A stretch of DNA of 64,000 nt from assembly GCF_019703515.2 (NCBI RefSeq), contig NC_059388.1, forward strand, positions 1,439,501 to 1,503,500, given 5' to 3'. Under the pieces are notes generated by a model. It had not been told where the DNA came from and did not search any database. It saw only the letters and a list, made by a program, of their open reading frames with translations. This document shows, in pieces, positions 11,113-21,957 of this stretch. The translations under genes were made by a program, and so were the position numbers. This DNA comes from Myxocyprinus asiaticus (Eukaryota; Chordata; Actinopteri; Cypriniformes; Catostomidae). How positions within the stretch are numbered: position 1 is the first letter of the stretch; each line of letters opens with the position of its first letter.

Positions 11113-11830
11113 CGGCGCACCTTATGAACGAGCGCGCCCAGTCGGTGCTGGCCTGTTTGAAGGCGTTCAAACAGAAAACAGCGGTTCCACTGAAACATTT
11201 TCAGAGGCTCCTGGGGTATATGGCATCCTCGGCGGTGGCCACCCCGCTCGGGTTGATGCATATGAGGCCGCTTCAGCACTGGCTCCAGACTCGAGTCCCG
11301 AGACGGGCATGGCGCCACGGGACACACCGCGTGGCCATTACGTCAGTCTGTCACCATCTTTTCAGCCCTTGGACCGACCTCTCGTTTCTACGAGCAGGTG
11401 TTCCCCTAGAACTGGTCTCCAGGTGCGTCGTGGTCATGACAGACGCCTCCAAAATGGGCTGGGGTGCTGTTGGCAATGGGCACGCAGCCGCCAGCCTCTA
11501 GACGGGTCTGCGGCTGCGTTGGCACATCAACTGCCTCAAGTTACTGGCAATTCTGCTCACCCTGCGGAGGTTCCGGCCGTTGATCCAGGGCAAGCACGTG
11601 CTAGTTCGGACAGACAGCACGGCAGCGGTAGCATATGTCAACCACCAAGGCGGTCTGCGCTCCCGCTGTATGTCACAACTTGCCCGCCGTCTCCTCCAAC
11701 GGAGTTAGCAGCACCAAGTCGCTGCAAGCCACTCACATCCCAGGCAACCTCAACACTTCGGCGGATGCGCCGTAACAACAGGTTACCCTCAAGGGAGAGT
11801 GGAGACTCCACCTTCAGGTGGTCCAGCTGA
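11113..11830 (+). pseudogene. DIRS RNase H domain (copy A)
   Basis: The frame continuing to 11501 carries the connection segment (AHLMNERAQSVLACLKAF, FQRLLGYMASSAVATPLGLM) and the first RNase H motif MTDASKMGWGA. After a TAG stop the same frame continues with HINCLKLLAILL and VRTDSTAAVAYVNHQGG. The glutamate of the second motif, ELLA in copy B, is replaced here by lysine (codon AAG at 11538-11540), so catalysis would probably be lost. The terminal ADALSR motif is degraded. RNase H normally removes the RNA strand of the RNA-DNA hybrid. Confidence 0.8.
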
Positions 11831-12195
11831 TTTGGAGTTGATTCGGTCAGGCACAGGTGCACCTGTTCGCCTCCCAAGAATCCTCCTACTGCCCGCTCTG
11901 GTACGCCCTCACTGAGGCCTTCCTCGGCATAGACACGCTGGCACACAGCTGGTCCCCTGGCATTCGCAAATATGCGTTTTCCCCCAGTGAGCCTGCTCGC
12001 ACAGACCCTGTGCAAGGTCAGGGAGGACGAGGAGAAGGTCATCCTTGTAAGCACCCTACTGGCCCACCCAGACATGGTGCTCGGACCTCACGCTCCTCGT
12101 GACAGCTCCCCCTGGGTAAATTCCCCTGAGGAAGGACCTTCTTTCTCAGGGAAGGGGCACCATCCGGCACCCGCGCCCAGACCTCTGGAATCTCC

Positions 12196-13231
12196 ATGTC
12201 TGGCCCCTGGATGGGACGTGAAAACCTAAGCTGTCTCCCACCTGCGGTGGTAGACACGTTCACTCAGGCTAGGGCTCCCTCTACGGGGCGCCTGTATGCC
12301 TTTAAATGGTGTCTGTTCGCTAAGTGGTGTTCTTCCCGTCAGGAAGACCCCCAGAGGTGCGCAGTCAGATCAGTGCTTTCCTTCCTGCAAGAGAGGTTGG
12401 AAGGGAGGCTGTCCCCTTCCACCTTGAAGGTGTACATTGCTGCCATAGCAGCACACCACAACGCAGTCGACGGTAAGTCCTTAGGGAAGCATGATCTGAT
12501 CATCAGGTTCCTAAGAGGCGCCAGGAGGCTGAATCCCTCCAGGCCGTGCCTTGTTCCCTCATCGGACCTCTGTAGTTTTTCAGGGTCCACAGAGAGCCCC
12601 CTTTGAGCTTTGCAGTCAGCCGGGCTTAAGGCACTCTCCTTGAAGACTGCCCTCCTGACTGCGCTCACTTCCATCAAGAGGGTAGGTGACCTGCAAGCAT
12701 TCTCTGTCAGCGAAACGTGCCTGGAGTTCGGTCCGGGCTATTCTCACATGATCCTGAGACTCCTGACCGGGCTATGTGCCCAAGGTTCCCACCACTCCTT
12801 TTAGGGACCAGGTGGTGAACCTGCAAGCGCTGCCCCAGGAGGAGGCAGACCCAGCCCTGTCGTTGCTGTGTCCGGTGTGCGCTTTATGCATCTATTTGGA
12901 TCGCACACAGAGCTTTAGAATCTCTGAGCAGCTCTTTGTCTGCTTTGGTGCACAGCGGAAAGGAAGCGCTGTCTCCAAGCAGAGGATCGCCCACTGGCTC
13001 ATTGACGCCATAACTATGGCATGTTTCGCCCAAAACATGCCGCCCCCGGTAGGGCTACGAGCCCATTCTACCCGTGGTGTAGTGGCTTCTTGGGCCCTGG
13101 CCAGAGGTGCCTCTCTAACAGACATTTGCAGAGCAGCTGGCTGGGCAACACCCAACACCTTTGCAAGGTTCTACAACCTCCGGGTGGAACCGGTTTCGTC
13201 CCAGGTAGTGGCACGCAACACAAGCGGATAA
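12196..13231 (+). pseudogene. DIRS tyrosine recombinase (copy A)
   Basis: This domain inserts DIRS cDNA circles. Frame one (12196-12804) has the core-binding region (AVVDTFTQAR, YAFKWCLFAKWCSS, SFLQERLEGRLSPSTLKVY, FLRGARRLNPSRP) and the first catalytic arginine in SIKRVGDL at 12679-12681. A TGA at 12604-12606 interrupts it. The second frame (from about 12776) has PFRDQVVNLQALPQEEADPA, the HSTR box with His at 13064-13066 and Arg at 13073-13075, and the nucleophile in FARFYN, Tyr at 13172-13174. The R-H-R-Y set is therefore complete at sequence level but split by a stop and a frameshift. Confidence 0.88.
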
Positions 13232-13978
13232 GCCCGGGATAGCCGGCCGGTGTATCGCTTGCACATAGCACCTTCCACCTCCTTTTGAGTTGAAGACGTG
13301 CACTGTTAATTCCCAGTAGTGTTCACAAAAGTTGTTCCCTGGTTGACTTCCTCTGAGCTCTGTGGCAGTCGAGTTTTCGGAGAGACTCGCTGCCGGCCCA
13401 GTACACGCACTAACTAAGAGCCCGGTTCTGGGGTAGGTGCTCCGCATGTGGTGGTTCCCTGTAAGGCTAACCCCATGCGATCTATATCTTCCGCTAGTTC
13501 ATTTCCCCACTGGCAAACTGCGTCTTCCTTGGGCAGAGCCCCTCAGTCTCCATGTTGTAGTAACTCCTCCCCCATTGGGCAGGATCTACCTTGAAGGCTC
13601 TCCACATGGTTGGAAAGACCATGTGATGTATTCTTCCACTTAAATATCCCCCCCTCTCTTGGGGCGAGGTGTGGTCTCCGCGGTGTCCTCCCCTTGGGAG
13701 GGACACCCCCCGACTAGACCTGGTGGCCCAGTCAGATAATCCCCCTTCTTTTTTAGGGAGTGGAAAAAGAGAAGGGGAAAGAGGCCACGACTGCGTTAAG
13801 CCTGTCTCTATCTCTGGGTAGTCGACTTGTCCCCAAAAAGGGCCGTTCGACACTCATAACTGTGTTGTGGGAGGTTATGTGTCGACCTGGTGCGCTGGCT
13901 ATGAGGCAAACAGCAAGTCTGCCCACCACACACCGCCAGTTCACGTAACACAGTTCAGCCTTGTGGCATTTTGTATAG

Positions 13979-14088
13979 GGACCCCTAGTGTCACTACATC
14001 AACACCAACGTCGAGTGAGTGACAGATAGGGAACATCATGGTTACTGGTGTAACCTCCGTTCCCTGATGGAGGGAACGAGACGTTGGT
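13979..14088 (+). repeat. DIRS internal complementary region (copy A)
   Basis: Bases 13979-14034 are the reverse complement of a DIRS left terminus, ending ..GAGTGACAGATAGGGAAC; compare the left ends at 9014 and 52679. They are joined directly to 14035-14088, the reverse complement of this element's right terminus (14310-14362). In DIRS elements this region is thought to bridge the two ends of the linear cDNA so that a circle can be closed. The composite structure is directly visible and matches the established DIRS layout. Confidence 0.85.
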
Positions 14089-14362
14089 CCCTCCTGCCAC
14101 AACGCTGAACTACCCGCTGAAATGGCCGGACCTTATATCGGCTCCTCAGCATAAAACCTGAATGAGTGGTTGCATACCAGCTCCTTTTATACACGTATGT
14201 TCGGGGGAGTGGCATGCAAATACCACTCGCCAATTTTCATTGGCCTTTTATCAAAGACCAGAGGTGTCTCGGGCTCCCAAGAGTGACCCCTAGTGTCACT
14301 ACATCGACACCAACGTCTCGTTCCCTCCATCAGGGAACGGAGGTTACACCAGTAACCATGAC
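14089..14362 (+). repeat. DIRS right inverted terminal repeat (copy A)
   Basis: Read inward from 14362 on the minus strand, this matches the left terminal repeat of copy D from the GATGTAGTGACACTAGGGG block to CAACCACTCATTCAG. It includes GTATAAAAGGAGC as a TATA-like box in copy D and a GTGTATAAAAGGAGC variant here. The outermost about 50 bases differ between left and right ends and instead match the internal complementary region. The end carries GGTTAC-N4-GTAACC five bases from the tip. Confidence 0.8.
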
Positions 14363-17300
14363 ATTTTACTTGAGTATTTTTCACATGAGCAGCATTAAAT
14401 GTAATGTAGTCATTTACCATAAAGGTATCTTTAATTTGACTTAAGTATGACAGTTGGATACTTTATACAACACTGTTTAGGACTGTCACCTCACATATGT
14501 ACATATACAGTATATATGTAGTACGGTCAAACATTGTATTATAATGATTCATAACAGGTTTAAAAATGTTGTAGACATTATGTAGACATTTTGATAAAAC
14601 AGATGAAAAAATTAGCTTTCAGGGCAATTACTTGTTTGTATGTTTTGTACGATTTAATCACTTGTTTGTTCTGTTTAGTGTCCCTTTATTGTTTATGTTT
14701 TTCATTTAAATGATCAGTAACTCAGTAAATTTTAATAAAGAAAATGTTTGGTTTTGCATAATTGTTTTACCTGTATTATTATTATGCAGTGTGGCTCCTA
14801 AAGGTGAGTTGTGAAAAACTTTGAAATTAAATAATAAGTCCTTTTATGAGGCATAATGATTTTTAAAATTATTTTATTGATCAATGTGAATAATTTAAGC
14901 TTCTCATTTACCCTGAAGTTTGAGTTTAAATTCATTTAGTAAAACATTCTTTAAAAATGGTCAAACACTCATGTTATAGAATACACCTTGTCAGTCCATA
15001 TCCTGTATAGTCAACACAAACTTAAAGTATGCCAACCCCCAAAACAAAACTGAAGTATCACAATTAAATGATTTATTAACAAAGAAAACAAAGTTTTCCC
15101 AGCATTTGCATGACCAAATCAGAGCAACATAAGTCCAGTGCTGACTGCATGCATAATATCAAAGTGCTTGAGTCTCATTTATGGCATAACACTCATATGA
15201 CAAGCCCAACATGAAAACCAGGGCCTAACAAATTATAATACAGAAATTCATTTTGAACTCATTCATTTATACCAAACCTTCCATGTCTTAAAGAGAGAAA
15301 AAAACAAAATAATATATCCTAACAATGATAAAATCAAGACATTTATGCAGGATGTTTTCTAAAAACACATGTTACTGCCATAACTCCTTTGTTTTATAAC
15401 CCTGGCAGTGATTATTATTACATGTTATTGTATTTGTCTCTGATGTAGTTTCTGTTGTGTACTTTTATCTATATGGTGTAACAGATATTGCATTAGTATT
15501 TGATTTAACATAATGTATCAATTCCCAGTCATTACCATCTTTCTAAACTACATAAATGACATGAAAAATGTAAATGTCCACTGTTTTGTATTGTATTTTA
15601 TTCTTTAATGCTTCATAATAGGTTAGCATTTCTCAAACTGTAGACATCTATTTTCATGATAAATAAACATTACTCTGGTATGAACCTACAGTATGAATGT
15701 ATTGTCATTGTAAAAAAATTATTTTTCTTTATTAAGTATTTTTTAACTCTGCAATTTTACTGGCTGTCTTAGGCAAAGCTCCACAGTCATGATGTTCAGT
15801 GTGTAAGTGAATATCGTAAATGCCCTAAAGTACGAATTAAAGGGATAAGATGCTGTATTTTTCATTAACATATAGACAAATCAACACATTGTCTTTAGAT
15901 TCTTTATTTGACCTCTAATACTTGAAGTCAATCTTGTACAAAACCTATAAAAATATAAACCCTGATTAAAGTGCTTTAGGTTTTGAAAGACGACATTTAC
16001 ACTCTAATTAAAGGTATTATTTTTAGTACTGACACTGATAGTAATGGCAGTTTCTATCAATTACACTGTACAGATACAGACCTGTGCATTATAGAGTACT
16101 GTCAGCAGTTTTGCTTACATAGCATCATTCCAAGTTGACTATTGTTTTCTCTGTTGTGAATTCTTAAAAATCTCTTACTAATTGATACATTTGATTTCTC
16201 TATTTTTATTATTATTATTATTATTTAGGAGAGACCAGGGCTAGTTGTCACAATGAAATTTAAAAGTCCAATTCCACAAATGTGTTTTCTCAGTATCGTA
16301 ATTTTGCAACAGTTGTTGGATAAAACAAGCAAACACAATAAAACCACACTAGCATACATTGAGAAAAGAACCAACCACAGTGCATAATGAAGGTAGAATA
16401 CATATGTCTTGTATTTTGTTCCTGTGTAATAACAGTGGACATGTTCAGTAGCTTTTTTTTTTTTTTTGCAATTAAGACTTTATGGAACAGTATGTGCCTA
16501 TACAGATATTGACTTTAAAAAATAAACCCACCCTGAGAAACATTCACTGGAGTAAAAAAGTATGACAACTAGCCCCGGTCTCACCTATGATTTATGGACA
16601 TGACAATTAAAATGTTACAATAGAACAGCATAGTTTGAATTAAGGTGTTTTGATGAAGCCATTCTTAATACTTTCATTCCACAATTGCTTTATCCTCTCT
16701 GAATCTATAGGACAGGAGAATTTGACTAGATATGAAGTTTTGAAATCACAAGCATACTATCCTTAACCTACTGAGGTAGATCCAAAGAAACCAATGACTG
16801 ACACACAGACATTACAAAAGAATACATAAAGATGCTCAGAAAAACAAGAAAACACGACAGTAAATGTTTCAATGTTTTTTTTGTAAAGCAATGACTGATG
16901 CAGAGGGTATATATTTAATTCTACTGTATGTACAAGGACCATATCCTAAAACACTGTCCTAGTAGTTCTAGAATTTTATTTGAACTGTCATGCACCCTCA
17001 GTGCATGCTTAGATATGGAAATGATTCCCTCAAGTGTAAGGGTTCTTACTGAAACTATTGCACATGGACACACTCTGTGTGAGCTTGAGGGCTGAAGGCA
17101 CTATTAACTTGTAATGAATTATTTTCTAGAGAGAAACAGTAGATAGATAGACAGACAGACAAACAGATAGATATTAAATCTTTAGATCTATAGGTGGAGA
17201 TATGAAGAAAAAAAAACTGAGTGAATAAGTATTAAATATTTACATATTTAAAAGGTTTAACTAATGAAGCCATACTATCTAACTTATAATACTCACTTGA

Positions 17301-19100
17301 ACAGTAGATTTAAAATACTTTTCTGAAAGTTGTGCTTTTAATGAGCAGTGGTAGTACTGTCAGTTTGACAATATGTGGAAACTGTTATTTTTAACATATT
17401 AATTATAGCAGGATACATAGTACCATATCGAAAAAACCTTACATTTTCATAAAACATGCCATGATCTGCATAATTAATGAACTGAGACTCGTTGAACATT
17501 CAGTTTGTAAATGGTTATCAGTAGCCTTTGGCAGACACAAACAAGCAAACAAGCAATAAATAAACAAAGAAACAAATGTTGCACATTTGTAAAAAACAAT
17601 AATTCTACATGCTGATAAAATTCTTGCAAAATGAGTCACTGAATAACTTATAATCTTTTGGGATAAGGTGCATTGCTAAAATATTAAAAAGTCCCACACA
17701 AGCAGTCATCAGTAGAAGCAACTGCCTTCCAGTGTACCTATGCTGCCTTCAAGTGCTTTTGGAATTATCGTAAATATAAGTTTCCTATTCAGAATTTGCA
17801 CATTAATGCTCCCTCAAATCATAATTATGACTTTTGAAGAGTCCGAGTTGGGAGGAGACGTAAACTTTCAACATTGCAGAGAAGAGCTTGGTTTCTATAG
17901 TTAATGATAGGTTTTATTATTTTTTCTAAATGCAGCTACCTTGTTATCGCTTGCCTTTTCGGTTGTAAACATTTATGTATACCAGTAACCATTTAATGCA
18001 TATTGTACATTTTTACACAGAGAAAATAGCATGTATTTGACCAAAATGACATTGTCGTCAGCAAGCTGACTGACATCTATACTGTAAAACTAAGATTTCC
18101 CCAAGAAATATCTTCCATGTTTCCATCAACAAAACAATCAAACAAGACACACTCGTAATTACGACTTCAGAAGTGGGAAGTAGGATAATTCTGAGCATTA
18201 AAGGCAGCATTAAAGTAGTTCATTTCTATCTGTCTTTAAATGGGAAGTGCACATATTTTTGTTTTAATTCTTACTCATATCCCAACTTAATATGCAATGA
18301 CAACTATAAGTAAACCATTTATATGTTGTTTCCCCCCAAAGTGTAAGCACTGTGGTGCCATAACTTGGGGGAAGGCTGGGACGATTCTAAGGGCCCTGGA
18401 CAGTCAGGGGCACTGCAGAACCCCTGACTCTTTCCGTGCATGATGAATGGCCAATTTCGCATTGGAAACTAAATTGAAGACTGCTCTTACTGGATGATAA
18501 AAGATGATCTAGTTTGTGGGACTCCTCTTAAGATGTTTAGTGGTTTATTGCAAAAGTGCTTTTTTATTTTAAGTGCTAAATGTGCATCCCAATGTTTTCA
18601 GTGCTGCACAACTCCTTGCACTGGACGCGTCATAAGCCAGGCTTAAATGGATCATGCAGAGTGGATTACATTAAATGGCGCGGTGCAGGTGGCCATGATG
18701 GATCTTGCAACCAAAGTTGGCTAACAATGATTTTGGGAAACACAACACAGCGTTGCACAGCAACACTAGTCAGCCAATGGCATGAGTTTGGGGCAGCACT
18801 ATCAGTTTGAAAACCAATGGCAAATGGGGGAGTGTTCCAGAAATCTGTTTAAAAACATTATATTTGCAATTCCATTTGGTTCCAATAGTGGCACAGAAAT
18901 TACACATCTGAAAATTATGCAGTATTTGGTGTCCATAGGCAGGTTTTATACTATCCTTCTTTAGACAAAATTAAAGGAAATCATATCTTGAGATAAAAAA
19001 TATGTAATGAAATAACCCAATCAAAGTATTTATACTATTAATAGACTACAATATGTACAGTTGTAGAATCTGTAGAATCCCCTAGAATGAAACTATAGAT
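14363..19100. other. Repeat-poor AT-rich sequence downstream of kcna1
   Basis: About 4.7 kb without a recognisable gene or transposon. kcna1 is transcribed toward lower coordinates, so its 3'UTR must lie in the upper part. Minus-strand AATAAA hexamers occur for example at 18544-18549 and 18563-18568, but the true polyadenylation site cannot be chosen by eye. A short GATA/GACA run lies at about 17140-17172. A T run is at about 16451-16467. Confidence 0.5.
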
Positions 19101-20579
19101 CTATACATCTGTGAGAAGCTTCCCTTTGTTTACACAGTTCTGATTTGCAACTGTACAGTTCCCAGTTCGCAGGTTCGCCTCTCTAAAGTTATCAATGCTA
19201 TTATTTAGGTTATCATCTATTTCCATGTATTCTGACTTACTGACAACAGAGGAACTGCGCCGACTGGAGTTGGAGTCGGATGCGATGTTTGGATTGCTCA
19301 CAGTGAGGAGTTGGGCCTGTTCCTCACCTTCAGTTTCTCTGTGATAGAAATAGTTAAAGTTGGACACAATCACAGGCACCGGTAGTGCGATTGTCAAAAC
19401 TCCAGCAATGGCACATAGAGAGCCCACAATTTTACCCCCAATGGTAACGGGGTACATGTCTCCATACCCCACAGTTGTCATTGAAACCACCGCCCACCAG
19501 AAGGCGTCTGGAATACTCGTGAAGAAAGACTCCTTCTCCTCGGCCTCAGCGAAATACACCGCACTGGAAAATAAGATGACGCCGATGAAAAGAAAGAAGA
19601 TTAAGAGGCCGAGCTCTCGCATACTGGCTTTCAGAGTCTGACCTAAGATCTGAAGCCCCTTGGAGTGTCTCGAGAGCTTGAATATCCTAAACACCCTGAC
19701 CAGGCGGATAACCCTGAGGATGGCCAAAGACGTGGCCTGCTCCCCTCCACCCTTTGTCTCCTTTCCACCTTTGTCCTCTGCCATCTCGGTTCCAAGTGTT
19801 ATGAAATATGGAATAATAGACACCAAGTCGATTGTGTTCATCATGTTTTTAAAGAAAGCAGGTTTACTTGGGCAAGCAAAAAAACGAACAATCAACTCGA
19901 AGGAAAACCAGATGATGCAGAGTGTCTCCACGACAAAGAATGGGTCGGTAAAAATATTTGGTTTGTAGTAAAATGTGCTGTTGCCTATAATTTGGATCCG
20001 TCCTTGTGGATCTTCTTTCAGCTCCGGTAGAGTCTCCAAACAAAATATAACAATGGAAATGAGAATAACCATGACAGACACTATTGCTATCCCTCTGGCA
20101 GGGCCTGAACTCTCGGGATGCTCAAACAGCAGCCAGACCTGTCTTTGAAACTCATTCTCCGGCAGGGGGCGTTCTTCTTCACGAATAAAGCCCTCGTCCT
20201 CACGAAATTTCTCCATAGCCTCTTCTCCAAGCTCATAAAACTTAATTTCCTCTGAGAACATGTCCAAAGGAACATTGACGGGTCTCCTTAACCTTCCTCC
20301 CGATTGATAATAGTAGAGGATGGCATCAAAACTTGGACGGTTTCTGTCAAAGAAATACTCGTTCCTTAAAGGGTCAAAGTAGCGCATCCTTTTCTTGGGG
20401 TTGCCCAGCAGAGTGTCTGGGAACTGGGCTAGTGTCTTGAGTTGCGTCTCGAAGCGAAGCCCTGAGATGTTGATAACCACCCGCTCGCAGCACTCGGGGG
20501 AATACTGCGAATCCTGTGGATGCCCCTGCAACGTGGAGGAGGTTTCGTCCATGTTATCTCCACCCACCACCACAGTCAT
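19101..20579 (-). CDS. kcna1: Kv1.1 shaker-type voltage-gated potassium channel
   Basis: This encodes a 492-residue pore-forming subunit that assembles as tetramers in neuronal and axonal membranes and carries delayed-rectifier K+ current. The T1 tetramerisation domain spans about 33-130 ([24 protein letters not shown]). S1 is about 162-182, with an N-glycosylation site NST at 200-202 in the S1-S2 loop. S2 is about 213-235 and S3 about 247-264. The voltage sensor S4 has Arg/Lys every third residue from R289 to R304. S5 is about 321-341, the filter TVGYGD at 369-374, and S6 about 383-408 with PVP at 400-402. The C-terminal TDV is a PDZ ligand. [12 protein letters not shown] at the end favours Kv1.1 over Kv1.2 or Kv1.3. 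Single coding exon, as usual for Kv1. The ATG at 20579 is chosen because it is the first ATG in frame, has A at -3, and gives the MTV start seen in Kv1.1. Which fish paralogue (a or b) is not decided. Confidence 0.97.
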   Translation of the reverse strand: MTVVVGGDNMDETSSTLQGHPQDSQYSPECCERVVINISGLRFETQLKTLAQFPDTLLGNPKKRMRYFDPLRNEYFFDRNRPSFDAILYYYQSGGRLRRPVNVPLDMFSEEIKFYELGEEAMEKFREDEGFIREEERPLPENEFQRQVWLLFEHPESSGPARGIAIVSVMVILISIVIFCLETLPELKEDPQGRIQIIGNSTFYYKPNIFTDPFFVVETLCIIWFSFELIVRFFACPSKPAFFKNMMNTIDLVSIIPYFITLGTEMAEDKGGKETKGGGEQATSLAILRVIRLVRVFRIFKLSRHSKGLQILGQTLKASMRELGLLIFFLFIGVILFSSAVYFAEAEEKESFFTSIPDAFWWAVVSMTTVGYGDMYPVTIGGKIVGSLCAIAGVLTIALPVPVIVSNFNYFYHRETEGEEQAQLLTVSNPNIASDSNSSRRSSSVVSKSEYMEIDDNLNNSIDNFREANLRTGNCTVANQNCVNKGKLLTDV

Positions 20580-20601
20580 CCTGGAGCTCCAACTCACAGA
20601 A

Positions 20602-20767
20602 CTGGATGGGAGTGAAAATTCAGTCGGTTTGAGTGCACATCCAACAGTCCTGTCTTGTTCAAACAGTCAACGACCCAATGGGTCTTCCAGCATCATGTTC
20701 CACCAAACGTCAAACATCTCCATGTTAAGTGGAGCACTACGCCTGCTTCGTGTGCTCACCTTGTAGG
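20602..20767 (-). promoter_or_regulatory. Candidate splice sites in the kcna1 5' leader
   Basis: On the minus strand a pyrimidine-rich CCCCTTCATTTTCTAG ends at 20768, a good 3' splice site for an intron further upstream. Eight bases later ACAAG|GTGAGC (GT at 20759-20758) is a good 5' splice site. TTTTCACTCCCATCCAG, ending at 20602, is a plausible matching acceptor 22 bases before the start codon. Use of the last two would remove a 158-base intron that contains the short upstream ORF. These are pattern matches only. Confidence 0.35.
20667..20723 (-). promoter_or_regulatory. Short upstream ORF in the kcna1 leader
   Basis: An ATG at 20723 opens an 18-codon frame ending at TGA 20667-20669, 87 bases before the kcna1 start codon. 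It contains four ATGs in the same frame and is in frame with kcna1, but ends before it. If this segment is in the mature mRNA, scanning ribosomes would meet it first and kcna1 translation would be reduced. Transcript evidence is needed to know whether it is in the 5'UTR. Confidence 0.4.
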
Positions 20768-21957
20768 CTAGAAAATGAAGGGGAGTAATGAGATACATCC
20801 GATACCATGATGGACAAATAAATATTTTGAAATGTAAGACATTTTTACAGGATTCCTACTGGAATTTTAATTTACCATATTTTACGCTGAAAAAAAAAAG
20901 AAGTTTCTTATGAGTATTTTTGTCTTGTTTTCTAGTAAAAATATCTAAACATCTTTTAAAACATATACATTTACCTGAAACTAAACAATGCATATTTTTA
21001 GTCTTATTTTACTAGAGTAGTTACTCTTGGAACTTGGCAGTACAGTACAGCAGATATTGTTGACTTTTGTATGACAAATTGCTTATGTTAATCATTCGTA
21101 AGTCGCTTTGGATAAAAGTGTCTGCTAAATGACTAAATTACTAAATGATATTTTGGCTCACCCGCCCCCCCCCCCCACCCAGAAATTAGCAGACTTTGGC
21201 ATAACCAGAAGAGTATTTTATCTTGTTTAAAGCGTATAAGACAAAATACTCTTCAAGATTCTCTGAAAACAAATAATATCTTGCACAGTTTTGCATAAAC
21301 ATTTAAAGGACATATAGACATTTTTGACTGGAAAACAAGACCAAAGTACTTAAGAATATAATTTTTCATTTTTCAGTGCACAACCAATCCTGGAAGATCC
21401 TAATGTACTATAAATAATATTGTAATGCATTCTAGCACAAAACTCAAATCTTTCAGAAAACAAAGTTCCCAACAGGACTACTTTGATTGCTGGTATGAGG
21501 TTATCAACAAATAGGTATTTAAAAGAAACTTTTTTCTTTATATAATTATAAAATTCCTGAAGCTCCCTGTGTGAATTCCTACTGTCCAGTAGCAAGATAT
21601 TCCAGTACAGTAGGCACACAGGACTCTGATAAAGATTGTGGAATATCCAATAGTGTTCAAAGAATCAAATAAGATCCTACTGGATGAAATTAATTTGAGT
21701 AGGGGCATCCATGATTTGGGAAACGGTGTCCTGAAAGCAGAACCCTACAGAGGGCACCCAGCGTCACATATCCTCCAGAGAGCCAGAGATTCATTTTTAT
21801 TCACTCTAGTGCACATCTGCTTTTAATAAAATCTCTGAGACTACATGCCACTATTATAGTTTCTGCTGTATATTAAAGAGGACATCCTTGCTTTTACGGT
21901 CATACTCTGTATATGTAGCCTATGCATATTCTGTTATCATATCCTATATGAAACTAG
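20768..21957. other. kcna1 upstream region
   Basis: This lies 5' of kcna1 and would hold its promoter and any 5'UTR exon or intron sequence. I could not place a transcription start. A C run is visible at about 21163-21179. A fish LINE/SINE tail lies at 21095-21148. Confidence 0.4.
21095..21148 (+). repeat. LINE/SINE 3' tail fragment
   Basis: GTAAGTCGCTTTGGATAAAA followed by GTCTGCTAAATGACTAAAT is the conserved tail of fish LINEs and their dependent SINEs, here on the plus strand. The body of the element is not recognisable upstream. Confidence 0.6.

Larger units (their letters stand above)
9014..14362 (+). mobile_element. DIRS retrotransposon copy A (most complete)
   Basis: This is a DIRS-type tyrosine-recombinase retrotransposon. 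Left to right it has a 20-base remnant of the left terminus (GTTCCCTATCTGTCACTC..), part of gag, reverse transcriptase, RNase H, tyrosine recombinase, an internal complementary region and the right inverted terminal repeat. DIRS elements use a recombinase instead of an integrase and are thought to integrate through a circular intermediate without target duplication. Compared with copy D, most of the left terminal repeat and the N-terminal part of gag are deleted after base 9033. An in-frame stop in gag and several frameshifts make it defective. Base composition is more GC-rich than its surroundings. Confidence 0.93.

Noticed and set aside
11093..11830. A 245-codon open frame across the DIRS RNase H region
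   Set aside because: It is out of frame with the RNase H motifs and has no similarity. It is a GC-rich shadow frame.
13020..13231. Phage or bacterial integrase suggesting horizontal transfer
   Set aside because: The recombinase is adjacent to DIRS-type RT and RNase H and to DIRS termini. It is the normal DIRS recombinase.
14036..14362. A free-standing miniature inverted-repeat transposon of about 330 bp, also seen at 30818-31132 and 58890-59218
   Set aside because: Each instance sits at the 3' end of a DIRS copy, and the inverted arms are explained by the internal complementary region plus right terminus. It is part of DIRS, not a separate element.
20580..20597. An 18-base extension of the kcna1 frame upstream of the chosen ATG
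   Set aside because: The codon at 20595-20597 is GTG, not ATG. The first ATG in the frame is at 20579 and gives the Kv1.1-like MTV start with A at -3.
19360..20766. Plus-strand open frames of about 90-125 codons opposite kcna1
   Set aside because: They are antisense shadows of a conserved coding exon and show no domain of their own.
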